This document shows, piece by piece, positions 32,166-35,357 of a DNA stretch of 35,357 nucleotides (position 1 is the stretch's first letter; every line of letters begins with the position of its first letter). The notes below the pieces were generated by a model. It ran no database searches, was not told the DNA's origin, and worked only from the letters and a program-made list of their open reading frames with translations. A program made the position numbers and the translations under genes. Location of the stretch: the NCBI GenBank assembly GCA_903906135.1, contig CAIVJE010000134.1, forward strand, positions 1 to 35,357, read 5' to 3'. Source of the stretch: an uncultured Verrucomicrobiota bacterium. GTDB lineage: Bacteria > Verrucomicrobiota > Verrucomicrobiia > Opitutales > Opitutaceae.

Positions 32166-35100
32166 ATGAGTAATCCCGCTGCTGGTACGCCTCGCTCTTC
32201 TTCACCCGCTGCCGCTACGACCAGCACCCCACCGCGCTACCCCGGGTTTCGAGTCACCTGCAATGGCAACCAGCTAGTTACGCAATATGTGGAGACTCGG
32301 ATCACCGAAGGCGGGGTATTTTACCCCATTACCCCTTCCACCGAAGGCGGAGAAATCTACCAGCAGTCGTTCGCCCAAGGGGAGCTGAATGTTTGGGGCC
32401 AGCAAAAAGTTGCCGCGGAAACCGAAGGCGAGCACGCCGCTCAAGGCGGCGCGACCGCCTACGCGGTGCAAGGCCGGCGCACCGTTAATTTCACTTCTGG
32501 CCAGGGACTTGTTTATGCGATGGAGCAATATTTCCACGCACCCGGAAAGCTTTCGACCATGGTCCTAGAAGTCGGCGCCCGCGCGCTCACGAAACACGCG
32601 CTCAATGTCCACTGCGGTCACGATGATTTTTATGCCGCGCTCGATGTTGGCTGGACCATGCTGATGGCGAAAGATGCCCAGCAAGCGGCTGACCAGGCGA
32701 TCATTCTGCGGAAAACCAACGAGCTGTCGCTGAATCCAGGGATGAATATCCAGGATGGCATGCTGACTACGCACTCGGAGCGCATGTATTACGCTCCGGA
32801 AGCCGAGCTCCTCCGCGAGTTCCTCGGCGCCCCCGATGATCAGATCGACTGTCCCACGCCCGCCCAGCGAGAAATTTTCGGCCCCCGCCGCCGCCGTGTT
32901 CCGAAAATGATGGATTTACAAAATCCCATTCTACTCGGACCGGTCCAAAATCAAGAGCACCACATGAACGGGGTGGTCGCGCGCCGCAATAATTTTAACG
33001 AATACATTCTCGGCTTTCTCGAGCAGTGTTACGCCGAATTCGGCCAACTCACCGGCCGCCACTATGGTTTTGTTACTGAGCACAAGACCGCCGATGCCGA
33101 TACCGTGTTTGTTTCGCTCGGCTGCGCGGCAGAAAATATCGAAGCCGCCTGTGATTATCTCCGCGAGCAACGCAACGCCAAGGTGGGCTCAATCCACATC
33201 AATGTCATCCGGCCCTTCCCGGAAGCTGCCGTTATCAATGCCCTGCGCGGTAAGAAAAATGTCATTATTCTCGAGCGAACCGACGAAGGGCTCGCGGGGG
33301 ACAATCCGCTGGCGCGCGATATTCGCGTCGCCCTTAGCAAAGCCCAAGAGGCGGGAAATTTTGGCGGACCTCTACCGAAAATCACCCCAGCGGAAACCCC
33401 CCGTCTTTTCCGTGGTGCTTACGGCATCGGTTCGCGTGACTTCCGCCCTGAACACACCCTCGGTGCTTATGAATTCGCCACCGGCGGAGCGGCGCGCCAA
33501 GACGGCCGCACGGCCGCCACCGGGGAATCTTTCTTTGTGCTCGGCGTTAATCACCCGTACGCCGTCATCAGTAAAGACACCCCCTCCTTGTTGCCTGAAG
33601 GGGCCATCGCCGTTCGCTTTCACTCCATCGGGGGCTGGGGCATGATCACCACGGGGAAAAATCTTGGGTCGATTATCGGCGACTTTGGTAGTTTTATTTC
33701 TGAACAGCAGCCCACCTATGCCAGTGACGGCACGCTTGAGGATAAGCTCTTCGTCATGGCCAACCCCAAATATGGCTCAGAGAAAAAGGGCGCCCCGACG
33801 AATTACTATCTAACCGTCGCGCCCTCCCAAATTAAAGTGAACTGTGAGCTCAATCACGTTGATGTCGTTCTTTGCTGCGACCCGAAAGCGTTTACCCACA
33901 CTAACCCACTGGAAGGCTTAAAAAAGGGCGGCTCCCTCGTTTGGGAATCCAGCGAATCGCCCGAAATTGCGTGGCAGCGGATCCCGGCTAAATATCGGCA
34001 ATTTGTGCAGGATCATAAAATCCGCGTGTTCATTCTGCCTGGTTTCAACATCGCGCGCAAAGCGACGAATCAAACGGAGCTCCAGTTGCGTATGCAGGGT
34101 AATTCCTTCCTGGGCGCATTTTTCCGCGTCTCCCCTTTCTTAAAAACTTTTGGGATTACTGAGGAGCAATTCCATAAAGTTGTCCGCAAACAATACGAAA
34201 AGAAATTTGCCCGCTTTGGCGACGCCGTGGTCGCTTCAAATATGACGGTGATGACGGAGGGGTTTTCCCTCGTGCAAGAAATTAAGATCGGCCAACGGGA
34301 AGATCCTGATCGTTCCTCCATGCGGAATCCGCTGCTCGCCCCGCTCGGCGAGCATCAATTTCCGCCGACCGCTGGCTGCGGCCCCGCTGGTTGTGGCAGC
34401 ATTCCCATGCCGGCAGCCCAAGCCGCCCGCGCTCCCTTCCAAACGATCGCAAAATTTGATTCAGAATTTCGCGCGGGTCTCGGTTATCACCAACCCGCCG
34501 GGGCGCTCGCCTCCATCGGCGTTATGGGTGCCGGCACGGGCGCGACCCAATCTAAGTACGTCGCACGGCGCGAAACGCCCGTCTTCATCGCGGAAAACTG
34601 CACCCAGTGTATGGCCTGCATCACCGCCTGCCCTGATACCGCCCTACCCAATATGGCGCAGGAAGTGACCACGGTCCTTAAGACGGCCGTGAATAATTAC
34701 GTGACAGCGGTCGCTGACCGCCGCGCCTTTGGTCTCGAGATTAGCGGACTCGAACAACGGGCCCGCGGGCGGATGAATGAATCGGTCAAGGCTAAGTCAG
34801 GGGTGCCGTTTAAAACGATCATCAGCGAAGAAGTGACCGCCCTGACCACGATCTCCGCCCAAGCCAAAACGGAGTTCACCAACATTATCGCGAAACTCCC
34901 GCTGGCCTATAATAACGTCCCCGCCATCTTCCGCTCCCTTGAGGCGAAGACCCCCGGCGCGGGCGGTTTATTCTCCATCTACGTCTCCGATCTTTGCAAA
35001 GGGTGCGGCGAATGCGTGCAGGTCTGCGGTGACCACGATGCTTTGCGCATGACCCGTGAGACCGAAGAACTTAATGCCGAGCTGACTACCGCCCAAGTCT

Positions 35101-35357
35101 TCTCCCGCTTATTACCTGATACTCCGCAGAAATTCTTGGGCCTCTATGATGACAATGACGCCGCCGGTTCCCGCGAAGCGGCGCTGCGCAATCATCTGAT
35201 GGTGCGCCGTAATTACGAAGCGCTCGTTTCTGGCGATGGCGCCTGCGCTGGTTGCGGCGAGAAAAGCATTCTCCGCTCGATTGCTTCGGTCACCGAGGCC
35301 TACATGCGGCCGCTCTACCATAAAAAAGCGGATCGGCTCCGCGCCAAAGCGGCGCTA
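32166..35357 (+). CDS. Pyruvate:ferredoxin-type 2-oxoacid oxidoreductase, partial (3' end outside window)
   Basis: An open frame of 1064 codons runs from ATG 32166 off the window end. It belongs to the single-chain pyruvate:ferredoxin (flavodoxin) oxidoreductase superfamily, which converts 2-oxoacids and CoA to acyl-CoA and CO2 with ferredoxin as acceptor. In order: the pyrimidine-type domain (PITPSTEGGEIYQQ, near residue 50), a domain with SLGCAAENIEAACDYL and SIHINVIRPFPEAAV (typical of domain II), the gamma-type domain (VRFHSIGGWGMITTGKNL), a ferredoxin domain, and the start of the thiamine diphosphate domain (GDGACAGCGEKS, C1027, C1030). The first cluster is CTQCMACITACP (from C812) and the second CKGCGECVQVC (from C944), separated by about 120 residues instead of the usual 40-50. 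The PITPSTEGG motif also differs from the classical PITPSS. I therefore regard it as an atypical subfamily; substrate is inferred. Confidence 0.85.
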   Translation, partial: MSNPAAGTPRSSSPAAATTSTPPRYPGFRVTCNGNQLVTQYVETRITEGGVFYPITPSTEGGEIYQQSFAQGELNVWGQQKVAAETEGEHAAQGGATAYAVQGRRTVNFTSGQGLVYAMEQYFHAPGKLSTMVLEVGARALTKHALNVHCGHDDFYAALDVGWTMLMAKDAQQAADQAIILRKTNELSLNPGMNIQDGMLTTHSERMYYAPEAELLREFLGAPDDQIDCPTPAQREIFGPRRRRVPKMMDLQNPILLGPVQNQEHHMNGVVARRNNFNEYILGFLEQCYAEFGQLTGRHYGFVTEHKTADADTVFVSLGCAAENIEAACDYLREQRNAKVGSIHINVIRPFPEAAVINALRGKKNVIILERTDEGLAGDNPLARDIRVALSKAQEAGNFGGPLPKITPAETPRLFRGAYGIGSRDFRPEHTLGAYEFATGGAARQDGRTAATGESFFVLGVNHPYAVISKDTPSLLPEGAIAVRFHSIGGWGMITTGKNLGSIIGDFGSFISEQQPTYASDGTLEDKLFVMANPKYGSEKKGAPTNYYLTVAPSQIKVNCELNHVDVVLCCDPKAFTHTNPLEGLKKGGSLVWESSESPEIAWQRIPAKYRQFVQDHKIRVFILPGFNIARKATNQTELQLRMQGNSFLGAFFRVSPFLKTFGITEEQFHKVVRKQYEKKFARFGDAVVASNMTVMTEGFSLVQEIKIGQREDPDRSSMRNPLLAPLGEHQFPPTAGCGPAGCGSIPMPAAQAARAPFQTIAKFDSEFRAGLGYHQPAGALASIGVMGAGTGATQSKYVARRETPVFIAENCTQCMACITACPDTALPNMAQEVTTVLKTAVNNYVTAVADRRAFGLEISGLEQRARGRMNESVKAKSGVPFKTIISEEVTALTTISAQAKTEFTNIIAKLPLAYNNVPAIFRSLEAKTPGAGGLFSIYVSDLCKGCGECVQVCGDHDALRMTRETEELNAELTTAQVFSRLLPDTPQKFLGLYDDNDAAGSREAALRNHLMVRRNYEALVSGDGACAGCGEKSILRSIASVTEAYMRPLYHKKADRLRAKAAL

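Overview
The window is a GC-rich, densely packed stretch of bacterial chromosome. It most resembles the Verrucomicrobiota, probably Opitutales/Opitutaceae. That placement is an inference from gene content: oleC-oleD hydrocarbon genes, a complete atpBEFHAGDC operon with a short delta subunit, a FeoA/FeoB/Cys-rich peptide iron system and a very large pyruvate:ferredoxin-type oxidoreductase. Most genes have no purine-rich Shine-Dalgarno sequence, and several have a CCTCC-type pyrimidine run just before the start codon. No insertion sequence, CRISPR array, prophage, rRNA or tRNA gene was seen.

Layout. 1-468: 3' end of serA. 537-872 (-): a CGWS glutaredoxin. 960-1973: a DUF2891 protein. About 2015-2213: a decayed DUF486/DMT-family gene. 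2332-4768: recA, a SEL1-repeat protein and an SRPBCC protein. 4835-8818: a tRNA-modification group, mnmE, mnmG and trmB. The mnmG gene contains a perfect 16-bp parS-like palindrome (6944-6959), which would place the locus in the ParB-organised, origin-proximal part of the chromosome. 8736-8903 (-): an unlisted-type 55-aa membrane peptide gene overlapping the end of trmB. 9092-15683: the whole F1Fo ATP synthase operon, closed by a strong terminator. 15766-18392: feoA, feoB and a 55-aa FeoB-associated Cys-rich peptide.

18389-19666 (-): an MFS transporter. 19763-22341: two overlapping exported amidohydrolase-family genes; the first keeps the metal ligands and the second has lost nearly all of them. 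22413-23408: a zinc-free MDR oxidoreductase. 23429-25514 (-): queC, queE and exoD, i.e. two queuosine-precursor enzymes plus a membrane protein. 25856-29712: an RNase D-like exonuclease followed tightly by oleC and oleD of long-chain olefin biosynthesis, without oleA or oleB here. 29709-30518 (-) and 30595-31950: divergent RNA methyltransferases (TrmH/SpoU family and RlmD/RumA family). 32166 to the window end: the first 1064 codons of an unusual pyruvate:ferredoxin-type oxidoreductase.

Together these are mostly housekeeping functions: translation fidelity (mnmE, mnmG, trmB, queC, queE and two RNA methylases), energy (ATP synthase, 2-oxoacid:ferredoxin oxidoreductase), ferrous iron uptake that could supply Fe-S enzymes, and recombination. 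The least ordinary items are the parS site inside mnmG, the catalytic/pseudo-catalytic amidohydrolase pair, the rnd-oleC-oleD unit, the widely spaced ferredoxin clusters of the terminal oxidoreductase, and the small or broken genes in apparent gaps.
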